64,000 nt of DNA from Phallusia mammillata. Lineage: Eukaryota; Chordata; Ascidiacea; Phlebobranchia; Ascidiidae. The notes beneath the pieces were generated by a model that was given only the letters and a program-made list of their open reading frames with translations, was not told the origin of the DNA and searched no databases. How positions within the stretch are numbered: the stretch's first letter is position 1; each line of letters opens with the position of its first letter. The stretch is taken from the NCBI GenBank assembly GCA_003260075.1, contig QLIY01000226.1, positions 62,001 through 126,000 of the forward strand, given 5' to 3'. Below, piece by piece: positions 1 through 9,178 of the stretch. The position numbers and the translations under genes are program-made.

Positions 1-33
1 GGGGGGCGCTGGCGCCCCCGTTGAGAACTACTG
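1..33. mobile_element. Right end of a hAT-like transposon remnant
   Basis: The window opens inside a repeat whose right end reads TTGAGAACTACTG at 21-33. Its reverse complement begins CAGTAGTTCTCAA, the terminal signature shared by the other hAT-like elements here (4001, 19762, 35349). A GC-rich hairpin (GGGCGC...GCGCCCC) sits just inside the end, as at 14981. The rest of the element lies outside the window, so the target-site duplication cannot be tested. Confidence 0.5.
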
Positions 34-348
34 TTATAAACAGATCCGTGGGTCGTTTCAAGATAGGTTTGTCTTTCGATTTGCTGGTCTGAGGCTTTCA
101 AAACTAAAGGAAACAAAGTAAGAAGTTCGTCAAAGCTGAACGTAGAAGATCGACCTGCACTAAAACGTTTAAAAACTGCTGGTCTTATCAATATCTGACA
201 GGCAAGCCTTTGTAGTTGTTGCTTTGATAAATCTTCTTTAGTGGGATACACACATTTCGAGCCAAAGTGAGCAAATAGTCTGATTGCCCCAACTAGGTCT
301 AGTTCGTATATTGCAAAACAGTAATGCAAAAACCACCCGTATGTCTTT
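34..348 (-). CDS. Coding exon of an unrecognised gene (left edge of window)
   Basis: The minus strand is open from 348 down to the window edge, over 105 codons before it enters the transposon end at 1-33. A possible acceptor (ACAAG) lies at 349-350, entering in phase 2. The predicted peptide looks like real protein: mixed hydrophobic and charged residues, with stretches such as YGWFLHYCFAIYELDLVGA and FSFDELLTLFPLV. A diverged copy at about 2990-3290 kept the nucleotide similarity but lost the frame. I do not recognise the family. The true 3' border of the exon is uncertain: no strong donor precedes the transposon end, so either the exon continued to the left before the insertion or this copy is also damaged. 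Confidence 0.45.
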
Positions 349-353
349 CTTGT

Positions 354-1450
354 AAGTGCGATTGGTAAATCTAAGCTTGAAAAGTTCAAGTCATTTCAAA
401 TCTTGTCGTGGGTGCAAATAAGAAAACACAACCTAACAATGATTCATGAAAAAAAATATTGAAATTTTACTCGCAATGCAGTTTTTAATACAAAATTACT
501 TAGGCGTTTAAAAAATGATCCTTTTGGCAACAGAATTAGCTTTAGAACAAAAACACAAACATATTTTTCGCTTTGGTTTTGGCATGTAGCCTAAAGCGCA
601 TATTTCGTCCGAAAAGCAATCTTACTTAACTAGAACAATCTTTTATAGAACGCAAAAAGTAAAAAATACAATGACTTTTTTTACGGTGCGCAAATTTTTC
701 AAGCTTCATAACAAAAACAAAATCTATTTGCCGTTTTGCACATTATTTAAAGTGCAAGAGTTAGATTTAACACGTTTGTATCCGTCTTCATGCGAAGAAA
801 CACAGTTTAATTCCTTACTGTAGGTGCTAGTCTTAGTGATTTGCAATTTGCCTTGCTATTGCGTTGCTGTCATCACTTTCATTTGCGTGCCGTTTATCAT
901 TAATTACCACCTAATCCCCCCCCCCAGTTTCTACCCTAATTAGTAAAATGCTAATGATACTACAGGCAAATTTTAGTTGGGTTCTTACCAATGTGACCGA
1001 AACGGTTTCAAATAAGGACAATTAATGTCCTAATGAGGTGTTTCTTACATTTTTTGCTTTAGTTTTGTTAGTGCATTTGATTGTAATTCGCATTTTTAGT
1101 GACTGTGATAAACACTTACAGTTAAAACCTACAGCCATTACATCATTGCTGATAGTTGCTAGCAGAAATTTTACTTCGATGAGCAATACTTAGGCTCACT
1201 GTATTAGGCAATTGTGAAACCAAGGACAAAATCAAAACGTAACATCATCTTATTCGTGCACACGTATCACAAAAGTGACACCAAAGGACCAATGGCAATT
1301 TGTCCTCATTAATAAAGTGTTCGCGAATACGAATATGTCTCCACTGATACTTGCCACATTTAGACTACCTATTTTATTGTGCAGTAGTGATTTATTATGG
1401 GATGAAAATGCCTATAAAGTTCAGTAACTCTCTGTTTTGCCTACTCATGT
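354..1450. other. Noncoding stretch with one C10 run
   Basis: A/T-rich sequence upstream of the 34-348 exon (minus orientation). I see no exon with matching splice sites on either strand. The only distinctive feature is a C10 run at 916-925, the one homopolymer of this class in C rather than G orientation. Confidence 0.5.
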
Positions 1451-2165
1451 CTAAAATTGTGCCGAGTCACGTTGAACTTTGCCACATATAACTTTGGCCC
1501 TCTGAAAGCGAAAAACCGGAACGAAACAGCAAGGTGATAAATTCCATCCTTTTTCGCACAGCATTTTACTTAAAATTCTTTGCGGGACGACTTTGCATTG
1601 CATGATACCATGCGGTGTACGGAAATTGCCTTGGTTTCTTTTAACTGTAGCTAATTAACGGCATTGGAATGTTCAACAGCATTTACATTGCTCTGAATCT
1701 AGGAGAAGATGTTGTTTGGCTGAATGCAATTTTATTTGTCGGGTTTTGGAATACACTGGTCAAGAAATTATGACATTGTATATTATATTGAACGAAGTCC
1801 CTGAAAGAGTCTTGTTGTTGGTTCGAATCCCACCGCAGGCTAGATTTTTTCTACCCCGTGCCTTGCCATATGGGAATGCTTGGGAGACCGGTTGATTCGG
1901 TATTACGCCTTTGATAGGCCTGGCGTACAATGATTCTATTGAACAAAGACTTAACTTGACTATATTTGCGGAAAAGTATAAAATGTGGCGCTGCCAGGGC
2001 GTGGCATGGTTGATATAAGGTTGGAACACGCATTTTGACATGGTTTTCTGTAGAATTCATGAGTAGAATGTTGACTCAAAATGATTATATTACCCACTCT
2101 CTCGTAGAAATATTGCCGCAATCTGCAGTATTTTCGGAATCAACACCATAGACGGTTTGTACCAA
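1451..2165. repeat. Duplicated noncoding unit, copy 1
   Basis: Begins CTAAAATTGTGCCGAG and matches 2177-2980 nearly base for base, including GAAAAACCGG and GGTTCGAATCCCACCG. It lacks a roughly 75-bp segment present in copy 2 (about 2836-2911). The two copies are separated only by the G11 run at 2166-2176. The arrangement fits two haplotypes of one locus left unmerged in assembly better than a recent tandem duplication. Open frames on the minus strand of both copies look incidental. Confidence 0.75.
1829..1850 (+). other. tRNA-like B box followed by T6, possible SINE tail
   Basis: GGTTCGAATCC matches the RNA polymerase III B-box consensus, and a T6 run, the usual Pol III terminator, follows at about 1845-1850. 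No convincing A box lies 40-60 bp upstream. It is therefore at best the 3' half of a degenerate tRNA-derived repeat. The same block recurs in copy 2 near 2549-2576. Confidence 0.25.
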
Positions 2166-2176
2166 GGGGGGGGGGC

Positions 2177-2980
2177 CTAAAATTGTGCCGAGTCACGTTG
2201 AACTTTGCCATATATAACTTTGGTCCTCGCGAAAGCGAAAAACCGGGACGAAACAACAAGGTGATAAATTCCATCCTTTTTCGCACAGCATTTTACTTAA
2301 AATTCTTTGCGGGACGACTTTGCATTGCAGGTTACCATGCGGTGTACGGAAATTGCCTTGGTTTCTTTTAACTGTAGCTAATTAACGGCATTGGAATGTT
2401 CAACAGCATTTACATTGCTCTGAATCTAGGAGAAGATGTTGTTTGGCTGAATGCAATTTTGTTTGTCGGGTTTTGGAATACACTGGTCAAGAAATTATGA
2501 CATTGTATATTATATTGAACGAAGTCCCTGAAAGAGTCTTGTTGTTGGTTCGAATCCCACCGCAGGCTAGATTTTTTCTACCCCGTGCCTTGCCATATGG
2601 GAATGCTTGGGAGACCGGTTGATTCGGTATTACGCCTTTGATAGGCCTGGCGTACAATGATTCTATTGAACAAAGACTTAACTTGACTATATTTGCGGAA
2701 AAGTATAAAATGTGGCGCTGCCAGGACGTGGCATGGTTGATATAAGTTTGAAACACGCATGGTTTTGACATGGTTTTCTGTCGACTTCATAAGTAGAATG
2801 TTGACTCAAAATGATTATATTACCCACTCTCTCGTATAACTTACCCGTTAAAGTGGTTTACAGCAGTTTTAGGTCTGAAACTAACAATACTGTACTTGTG
2901 AAGTAGAGAAATATTGCCACAAGCAGAATTAGCAGCAATCTGCAGTATTTTCGGAATCAACACCATAGACGGTTTGTACC
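2177..2980. repeat. Duplicated noncoding unit, copy 2
   Basis: Near-identical partner of 1451-2165, carrying about 75 bp extra between TACCCACTCTCTCGTA and GAAATATTGCC. This copy runs straight into the decayed exon copy at 2990-3290, so it is the copy joined to the right-hand sequence. Confidence 0.75.
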
Positions 2981-2989
2981 AAATATGGG

Positions 2990-3290
2990 TTGTCTCTGTT
3001 TTTCGGTTTGCTGGTCTGAGGCTTTCAAAACTTTTTAATCCACACAAAAGAATTAAAGACATTGGACAAAGCTGAACGTAGAAGTTCGAAGTATATAAAA
3101 GTTTCAAAACAGCTGGACTTAAAATAAGCCTTAGTAGATAGGTACACTGTGTTGTTGCTTTGATACTTCTTCTTTTCTGGGAAAAACACGTTCAAACTGA
3201 GGTAAGAGCAAAGTCTCTGATTACCGCGACTTGTTCGTATATTGCAAAACAATAAGGCATTTCACATCAAACCACCCGTACGTGTACGAC
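2990..3290 (-). pseudogene. Decayed copy of the exon at 34-348
   Basis: Nucleotide blocks are shared with 34-348: GCTGGTCTGAGGCTTTCAAA, AAAGCTGAACGTAGAAG, TTGTTGCTTTGAT and TTCGTATATTGCAAAACA. The order and orientation are the same, but there are many substitutions and indels. On the minus strand the frame is broken by stops and shifts, so the protein of the left copy cannot be read through. It is much more diverged than the haplotype-like pairs elsewhere in the window, so this is an old duplication, probably a pseudo-exon or the remains of a tandem paralogue. Confidence 0.5.
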
Positions 3291-3434
3291 AAGAAGCAGG
3301 TTTTAAACGAGGTATGCAATATTCAAACCTATTCCAAATATAAAACCAAAACGAGATTTTGCTCCCACCTTTTAAAACTACTTAGAAAAAACAAAAATAA
3401 ATATAGATTTATGCTGATAAACTTGGCAATAAAA

Positions 3435-3440
3435 TTTAAT
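3435..3440 (-). terminator. Candidate polyadenylation signal of AFG1L
   Basis: The minus strand reads ATTAAA 37 nt after the AFG1L stop codon. It would give a very short 3'UTR. The sequence downstream on that strand is A/T-rich. Confidence 0.35.
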
Positions 3441-3476
3441 TAAACCTACATTAAGGATAGAAAAATAAAGACAGCA

Positions 3477-3659
3477 TCACGAATTTAGATTAGATTTTGT
3501 GGTGTTTGCCCCTGAACGTTCGATGTTGGCTTTGTTTCGCCTCTCTTGCTCCCTCCAGTAGTTTTTAGTTTGCATTTCGCTTATCCGCGAGAGGGCGCGC
3601 TGGAACGCAAATTCTTCCTCTTCTCCCGAGAATACGTTTAAATTCATTGAGTCGTTATT
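3477..3659 (-). CDS. AFG1L: AFG1L exon 10 (C-terminus and stop)
   Basis: Acceptor TTTTCAG is followed in phase 0 by 60 codons and TGA at 3477-3479. It carries the diagnostic AFG1 ending [20 protein letters not shown], followed by a lysine/arginine-rich tail ending in SNLNS. Confidence 0.9.
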   Translation of the reverse strand, partial: NNDSMNLNVFSGEEEEFAFQRALSRISEMQTKNYWREQERRNKANIERSGANTTKSNLNS

Positions 3660-6335
3660 CTGAAAAGGAAAAGCAAGGTTAAGTAGTTCTGGGGTTAAGC
3701 AACCTTTCCTCGCTGCTGATGGTTTGAAATACCAAACTTAAATGAATGCTTTAGTGGAATATAATAACAGTAAACTCAGTTTAATCGGAATCGGCTAATC
3801 CAGATCTTCGCTTAATTCGGAAAATTTTTTCAACGGATCTGGATTAACCGAGGTTTACCGTATTGCAGAGAACATAACTATAAGTATAAGCGGTCATTAA
3901 GGTAAAGCCCTAAGCCTAAATCTAGTGGGGACAAATATTAAAAACATGAAGAGGCTAAATTTACCAAACCAATTCGACACACCTACATAACGATCTAGGG
4001 CAGTGGTTCCTAACCGGGGCAAATTCCTCCCAAGGGAATTTTAAAACTTCTGGGAGGAATATACATTAATTTGCTTTGTAAATAGACACTTTACCATTGG
4101 GAACATAACCGTGAAGTAAATAAAAGACCCAGCTTTAAATGATCTTTGTGTGGTTTAGCATCTATTATGTAGTCTATTGAGAAGGAATGAGAATGTTTCA
4201 AATTGCTAAGTGAAGAATTCGTCCATAAAGGTTAGGAACCACTGATCTAAGGGAGTAAGGCGATACGCAAAACAAATCTATACACAGTATCTTGTGTCTG
4301 CACATTTGTACAAATGCGACGAAGAAACCCAGGCTTACATCTGGCCGAAGTTGTAACACGTCTCAAAACACAACTGAAACTTAGTCCGAAATCTACCCGA
4401 CTTGGGCTTGAGGAGGGCTACGACCAACAGTACCTACATACAATCTATACCTGGTCAATTCGTAAGTCATCGAGGATTATCGCGTCGTTTCGCATGACTG
4501 TCTCCTTTTCAGCTTCTGTGGCCTTCGTAAAGATTTCACTCATCGGCGCCTCTGCTGACATCACAATGCCTACCTATGACGTCACAAAGGTCAGCTGTCA
4601 TAAATAGACTGTCGGTTTTTTGTAAAGCAATCTTTGCACCCATGGTCTTGCATTGAAAGCAATTAGTACATATAATTGAAATACAGTTCAACCCAGAGAG
4701 CTAAAAAAGCACAAAATACAGTTTTTAAAATTAGTTTTTATAAACATCATACACGGATCTGTTCATAAGTTTGATGAGAAAAATAACGACCCAAACAGCT
4801 ATATTACTTTTGATGGCATGAGCATTTGAATAATAAAGCGTATTGCATATTACGTCTATGTGGGTCGTTACTTGCTTTATTACTTTTTATAAGTTAGTTG
4901 TTTTTTACCTTGGCATCATAGAAGGTGTCAATCATTGTAATAAACCGGCGAGCTTCCGTTTTTCGAAAAATATTCATCTTTGGCGGGGGGGGGGTTCGAA
5001 CCGGCTGAGTCCCACCACTGCAATCAGGTCTTGCATTAAAAGCAATCCATACATATAATTGAAATACATTTTTACCAAGAAAACACAAAATGCACAAAAT
5101 AATGTTCGTAAAATACGATTTTTGTAGATTCGGATTTTTTTTACCTTGGCATCATAGAAGGTGTCAATCATAGTAATAAACCGGCGAGCTTCCGTTTTTC
5201 GAAAAATATTCATCTTTGGCACATTACGAACCAACACAACATCAAAGTGTTTGCTGAGTTCAATGTAGTCGATCGCACCAACAGGCTGAAACGCAACAAG
5301 TAATTTTTTAAACCAACAAAATATACGTGTATAAATAATGTCAAACGCATGTAGGTATGTTTTAATACATTTTTTGGTAGATACAAGCAGGTTTGGGGGG
5401 GGGGAATATTATAGATTTCACAGAAAATACTTTTGGTACTTTATGTGTGTATGTTAGTGGCTCCTATATACGTGTATAAATAATGTCAAATGCATGTAGG
5501 TATGTTTTAATACATTTTTTGGTAGATACAAGCAGGTTTGGGGGGGGGGCTACGTGGTATCGAAATATTTCATCCATATTCTGTTCGACATCAGGCTCAC
5601 TTGTTCTGTATATGATAGCAAATAAATATTATTTCACAGTGAATAAATTGTATTTAAGTTTTTTTTAAAGGGGGGGGGGTTTTTGTACATTTATATTAAA
5701 TGCAATACCTATTGTTTGTGGCACTCATAAATGTATGAATTGAGTTTATTTTACTTCTTAGAAGAAAACACCATTGCACTAAAATAATCACTAAGCTGGA
5801 AAGGGGGGGGGGAGATACAAGTATGACACATTTTTGTACTTTTATATTAAATGTTTCTTAGAAGAAAACACCATTGCACTAAAATAATCACTAAGCTGGA
5901 AAAGGCGGCACAACATTGAAACGTTATTTAGCCAACACAGTGGAGGGCACAATTGTAAGATGAGGGTAAAACGCGCTGTAGCTACACCGTAATTACAAGC
6001 CGTTATGTGACTGGGGCTCACAAGAAAGTGAGGAAGGCGCGTTGTGGGTAAACACGAATGGGGTTGTGTCGAAGGGGGCCTAAAGACCTACCGAGTTAGG
6101 GAAAGAGGGTGGAGTTCGATAGGAAAAGAAACCACCGAAAAAAAAACCTGTCGGATAGTTTCAGGTGCAGGAAGAACAAGAATTATTTGCAGCGCCATAA
6201 TTTCTCACCTGCATGCATAGTTCCTCAAAAGTAAAATCAGCTACTCTGGCACAACACTTTGGAACAAGTAAATTTCTTTTCAGGATTTGGAGTGTTCGAA
6301 TACCAGGAATAATTTCACCAACATATCCCTGTTGT

Positions 6336-6372
<37 letters not shown>

Positions 6373-9178
6373 CTATTGTTTACACCATGTGTCCTTTAGG
6401 AAGGGGTTGTGGCAATTTTCAACTTGAAGAGTCTAATCTTAGTGTACAAATTTACAAACAAATTTAATCGTGTTTCTGTAAAATAGTCTTAAATGCCTTG
6501 TCTTTTATCTAAATACAAACAAATATCATGGACAATCGTGCACAATTCGAAAAGTTTTTTTTAAATATAATTTAACCAGGTTGTGTGATAACCCAGACAT
6601 CTTTTAAACATATGACCACAGTTTTCTGGATCCCAACGTCTAGATTGATGGGGGGGGGGAAAAAGTTTTTTTAAAATATAATTTAACCAGGAACACTATA
6701 TACGGATCTGTTCATAAGTTTAATGGTGAAAATAAGGGGGGGGGGTTAACCAGGTTGTGTGATAACCCAGACATTTTTTAAACATATGACCACAGTTTTC
6801 TGGATCCCAACGTCTAGATTGATATTCTTAAATTAAACAAGTTATACAGCTACTTAAAAAGTACACCACTGCTTAAATTAATAAACTTACAGCAAATATA
6901 CCCTTCCATCGCAAGGAGCACCCATAAGTCGATAATCAGTTGCTGAATCGATAGGTAGTGAATGACAATGCTCTTTAAGTGCATGAATAAAAGGAACAAA
7001 ATTGCTTCGCTGCAAACCACCTTTGTATAAATCTAAAAAAGATACAACGTTTTCTTTAGGGAAGAAAGAACATGAAAATATACATTAATATGACAAGTGG
7101 CACAAATTAATATTATTACATTATGTAAACATAAATAAAAAAAAAGAACAAACAACCACCAACCGTCTGGAGGTCTGTTGCTTGTGGCCACCATTATCAC
7201 ACCGCTGTTAAAGAGTTCTGTAAAAAGTCGCTTTAAAATCATGGCATCAGCAATGTCTGTCACCTATAAGTAAATGAAAGAGTGTTATAAGTCTGAACAA
7301 TTAGGTTTTTCAAAAGCTTTACTAGGGATATGTATTATCTGCACAAAACATTCTATTTGATTAAACACAATACCAACACCTTGCTTGTCACACAGAAGGG
7401 CCACAAGATTCACAAAATTTACAACAAGAAAATCAACATGGATACAAAAAAAATAACAATATGATATAAATTCTCAATTTTTCACTTTAAATACCTGAAA
7501 CTCATCAAAGCACAAAAGAGACGTTTCATTGCTAATTTCCTTTGCCACTGGGCTGATTGGATCATAAGGCTTTGGCTTATTTTCATAGTTTCTTGTCAGT
7601 CCTTGCTTTAGCTTATGAATTCCTTTGCACAAAATTACAGAATTATGACTGAGCCATATTGTGCGTTTGCCCATTTGGTAAAGAATGCTACAAGTTATTT
7701 TGTAGGAAAATCAAAACATTTCAATGCTTTTTGGCTAAAAATAATAAATAATCAAGAGGAAAATATATTTTATAAATAAAACAAAACAATGTTAGATTTA
7801 TAAAATATGTACATTAATGTCAGTCTACAAGCAATTGAGAAAGACTACCACATGGTATTCATCCATTTAAATCAATTCTTACTTGAATGAACATCTAACA
7901 TGAAAGAATTGAAGTGGATACGGCGTTTTTGTGGCACATTCACACACAAATAAAATAGATCCATTAACATTGTTTTTCCAGTGCCAACATTTCCATATAT
8001 GTAAAGTCCTTTCGGTGATTGTGCTTTCTTTGTACCTGTCCCTAATAACTGACAAAATAACATAGGTTATCTTAGGTGCATGTTATATGTATCTAATTAA
8101 AACACAGATGATTTTATACAAGCTATTGCTGCCAGGCATAGTATCAAGTTTAAAGAGCTCTTCTGGCAAGTGAAATTTTATTCCGACGTTTGGACGTCCT
8201 ATACAGGTTGTGAAGACGACCTGAATAGGACGTCGAAGCGTCCGAATAAAATAACATTTGCCAGAAGAGCTTTTTAAAATTGACAGACGATTTTAGTTTA
8301 TTGCATTCATGCTAAAGTTCCATTTTTCTGTATAGTGAGCCCAAAAAAGTCAGCAATAATGAAAAAAATGCTTCAGCTAGGTGCACAATCTGTTTAATTA
8401 CATAAAAAGCTTGGCTAACTTGAGTTGCTATTAAGCACTGGTGAAATTATCAGTTATCAGTACTTACCTTGGACCAAATACTACTGCTATCCACAGAAAC
8501 TTCATATCCCTCCAATGTCACATGTAATTTCTCAAGTTCATCAATAACACGTAATTGTCTATCATCTGGTTTTATGACTTTTGAAGAAACAAGAGAGTTG
8601 TAAACGGCACTTGGAGTTTTTCCATTTTGTTTATCTGCCACAAACTTTTCAATGTCAAACTCATCTTGCGATACAGCTGTACTGCTTTGACCAGTTGAAG
8701 AAGTTTGAAAACATCTTTGAAATTTCCATCTTATGCAGGTGTTGCCTTCAAAATTACCAATTACACAACATTACCACTGTAGGTTTCACATAAGCTTCAG
8801 AACATTCTCCTATTTAACTAATAATTGTTTCATCAATAAATTTGATTTGGGTTATGTGACAAAACGCAACAACATAAAAGTTTGATGGTAGTGTCACAAA
8901 GAAAGCATTATTATGGAGAGTCTTAGTTGAGAAAAATAATATTATCTGCACATGCTTTATCTATTAAAAACTTTTTTCAGTTAATTGAAGAAAAACTTGG
9001 GTACAGTTTATCTTAATTCAGCAAAGAGGTAAACGGAAGAACAAACGATAAGATATTCTGCATAAAAGTAGAACAATCAATTTTACTTACCCGTTACATT
9101 TCCCTGTGTAATATTAGAAGATTGCCAGTGAGTAACATACCACTTAGCATTCCGGATGCACCATACTGACGCTCTCAT
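3477..9178 (-). CDS. AFG1L: AFG1-like mitochondrial AAA+ ATPase (AFG1L/LACE1 family), multi-exon
   Basis: AFG1-family proteins are mitochondrial inner-membrane AAA+ ATPases linked to turnover of nuclear-encoded respiratory-chain subunits and to protein quality control (family knowledge). Ten exons were placed by hand with matching phases: 9178-9091, 8745-8468, 8048-7883, 7622-7495, 7263-7164, 7032-6891, 6328-6209, 5285-5145, 4573-4451 and 3659-3477. They encode about 489 residues, close to the human length. Visible motifs: Walker A GNVGTGKT (exon 3), Walker B LLCFDEFQ (exon 4), sensor-1-like VATSNRPP (exon 5), family block [19 protein letters not shown] (exon 6), [10 protein letters not shown] (exon 7), [14 protein letters not shown] (exon 8), and C-terminal [20 protein letters not shown] (exon 10). 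The N-terminus is basic and fits a targeting peptide. Exon 6 ends in phase 2 but exon 7 starts in phase 0, so a short exon is missing, probably in the 6336-6372 gap. Confidence 0.93.
3777..3861. mobile_element. Short pogo/Tigger-like inverted-repeat element
   Basis: About 85 bp in the last AFG1L intron. The left end CAGTAAACTCAGTTTAATCG pairs imperfectly with the right end, whose reverse complement is CGGTAAACCTCGGTTAATCC. CAGTAAACCTCGGTTAA-type ends are typical of pogo/Tigger elements (family knowledge). It has no coding capacity, so it is a MITE. A related element lies at 22694-22870. Confidence 0.5.
4001..4244. mobile_element. hAT-like MITE, 244 bp, in an AFG1L intron
   Basis: Starts CAGTGGTTCCTAACCGG and ends GGTTAGGAACCACTG, a clear terminal inverted repeat. 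The flanks ATCTAGGG (3993-4000) and ATCTAAGG (4245-4252) match at 7 of 8 positions. An 8-bp target-site duplication is the hAT hallmark. There is no transposase frame inside. It sits between AFG1L exons 9 and 10. Confidence 0.8.
4451..4573 (-). CDS. AFG1L: AFG1L exon 9
   Basis: 123 bp, phase 0 to 0. The acceptor is GTCATAG and the donor CAG/GTATAG. The peptide starts [15 protein letters not shown], matching the family block that follows the ARRFI...IDxFYD motif. The acceptor overlaps a TGACGTCA palindrome (4577-4584). The plus-strand open frame over the same bases is a shadow. Confidence 0.88.
4640..4984. repeat. Duplicate contig end carrying part of AFG1L exon 8
   Basis: The right part (about 4910-4984) repeats the 3' part of AFG1L exon 8 (motif [15 protein letters not shown], minus strand), then stops at the G10 run 4985-4994. 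The intron part (GTCTTGCATTGAAAGC...) matches about 5028-5110. Compared with 5018-5221 it holds an extra block of about 170 bp. It is the end of an alternative-haplotype contig, not an extra exon. Confidence 0.7.
5145..5285 (-). CDS. AFG1L: AFG1L exon 8
   Basis: 141 bp, phase 0 to 0, acceptor GTTTCAG and donor AAG/GTAAAA. It encodes 47 residues starting [17 protein letters not shown] and including [16 protein letters not shown]. This is the complete copy; the one ending at 4984 is truncated. Confidence 0.92.
5314..5903. repeat. Cluster of small duplicated segments in AFG1L intron 7
   Basis: Two duplicated pairs sit around four G10 runs (5395-5404, 5540-5549, 5670-5679, 5803-5812): 5314-5394 with 5466-5539 (GTGTATAAATAATGTCAAA) and about 5757-5802 with 5856-5903 (GAAGAAAACACCATTGCACT). 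No exon is visible. The density of joins shows a poorly assembled intron. Confidence 0.65.
6209..6328 (-). CDS. AFG1L: AFG1L exon 7 (5' border adjoins a gap)
   Basis: Encodes about 40 residues including [14 protein letters not shown] and [10 protein letters not shown], ending CAG/GTGAGA. The upstream side reads CAACAG directly against the G37 run at 6336-6372. That CAG may be the acceptor (phase 0 entry), or the exon may continue into the gap. Confidence 0.85.
6336..6372 (+). other. G37 run, probable assembly gap
   Basis: 37 consecutive G next to AFG1L exon 7. Unlike the roughly 10-nt runs it has no duplicated flanks, as expected for a gap of estimated positive size. The missing AFG1L exon between exons 6 and 7 should lie here. 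Confidence 0.7.
6544..6825. repeat. Duplicated intron segment around G runs 6650-6659 and 6736-6745
   Basis: The block AACCAGGTTGTGTGATAACC...CAACGTCTAGATTGAT occurs at about 6573-6648 and 6747-6823. The leader AAAGTTTTTTTAAA...TTTAACCAGG occurs at about 6556 and 6662. I found no AFG1-like exon in either copy on the minus strand. Confidence 0.65.
6891..7032 (-). CDS. AFG1L: AFG1L exon 6
   Basis: 142 bp; acceptor CTTTTTTAG and donor GCT/GTAAGT, leaving phase 2. The peptide includes [32 protein letters not shown] and APCDGRVYL. The arginine in LQR is the likely trans-acting arginine finger region of the AAA+ module (inference from family layout). Confidence 0.93.
7164..7263 (-). CDS. AFG1L: AFG1L exon 5
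   Basis: 100 bp; acceptor CTTATAG, donor ACG/GTTGGT (a weaker donor). It encodes [18 protein letters not shown] and VATSNRPPD. The VATSNR segment is the sensor-1 strand of the AAA+ fold. Confidence 0.93.
7495..7622 (-). CDS. AFG1L: AFG1L exon 4
   Basis: 128 bp; acceptor TGCAAAG, donor CAG/GTATTT. The split codon with exon 3 restores arginine in SRIHKLKQG. It ends with Walker B LLCFDEFQ. Confidence 0.92.
7883..8048 (-). CDS. AFG1L: AFG1L exon 3 (Walker A)
   Basis: 166 bp; acceptor TTTTGTCAG, donor CAA/GTAAGA. It encodes [19 protein letters not shown] with the P-loop, then [13 protein letters not shown], both strongly AFG1-specific. Confidence 0.95.
8150..8277. mobile_element. Fold-back (long inverted repeat) element in AFG1L intron 2
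   Basis: The left arm AAGAGCTCTTCTGGCAA...TTTTATTCCGACGTTTGG...ACGTCCTATACAGGT pairs with the right arm ACCTGAATAGGACGTC...GTCCGAATAAAATAAC...TTGCCAGAAGAGCTT around a short loop near 8207-8215. Arms of about 55-60 bp with few mismatches fit a fold-back MITE. No protein is encoded. A short related string, ACGTCCGAATAAAAC, recurs near 9255, which suggests a small repeat family. Confidence 0.6.
8468..8745 (-). CDS. AFG1L: AFG1L exon 2
   Basis: 278 bp; donor AAG/GTAAGT; acceptor GAAG chosen because it joins exon 1 in phase and avoids an upstream in-frame stop. It encodes the N-terminal family region [15 protein letters not shown]...[15 protein letters not shown]. The acceptor has a weak pyrimidine tract, so this 5' border is less certain. 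Confidence 0.85.
9091..9178 (-). CDS. AFG1L: AFG1L exon 1 with probable start
   Basis: Start ATG at 9178-9176, donor GG/GTAAGT. The peptide [18 protein letters not shown] is basic and free of acidic residues, as expected for a mitochondrial presequence. An upstream in-frame ATG at 9277 would add a very hydrophobic segment; I prefer 9178. Confidence 0.65.

Noticed and set aside
1760..2790. Minus-strand frames of about 94 codons, present twice
   Set aside because: They are the two copies of one noncoding unit; the shared frame contains the reverse of a tRNA-like B box, and no domain or splice site is seen.
4314..4607. 97-codon plus-strand frame
   Set aside because: It is the antisense shadow of AFG1L exon 9, whose minus-strand peptide matches the family.
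6213..6467. Open frame with a polyglycine stretch
   Set aside because: It translates the G37 gap placeholder and overlaps AFG1L exon 7 on the other strand.
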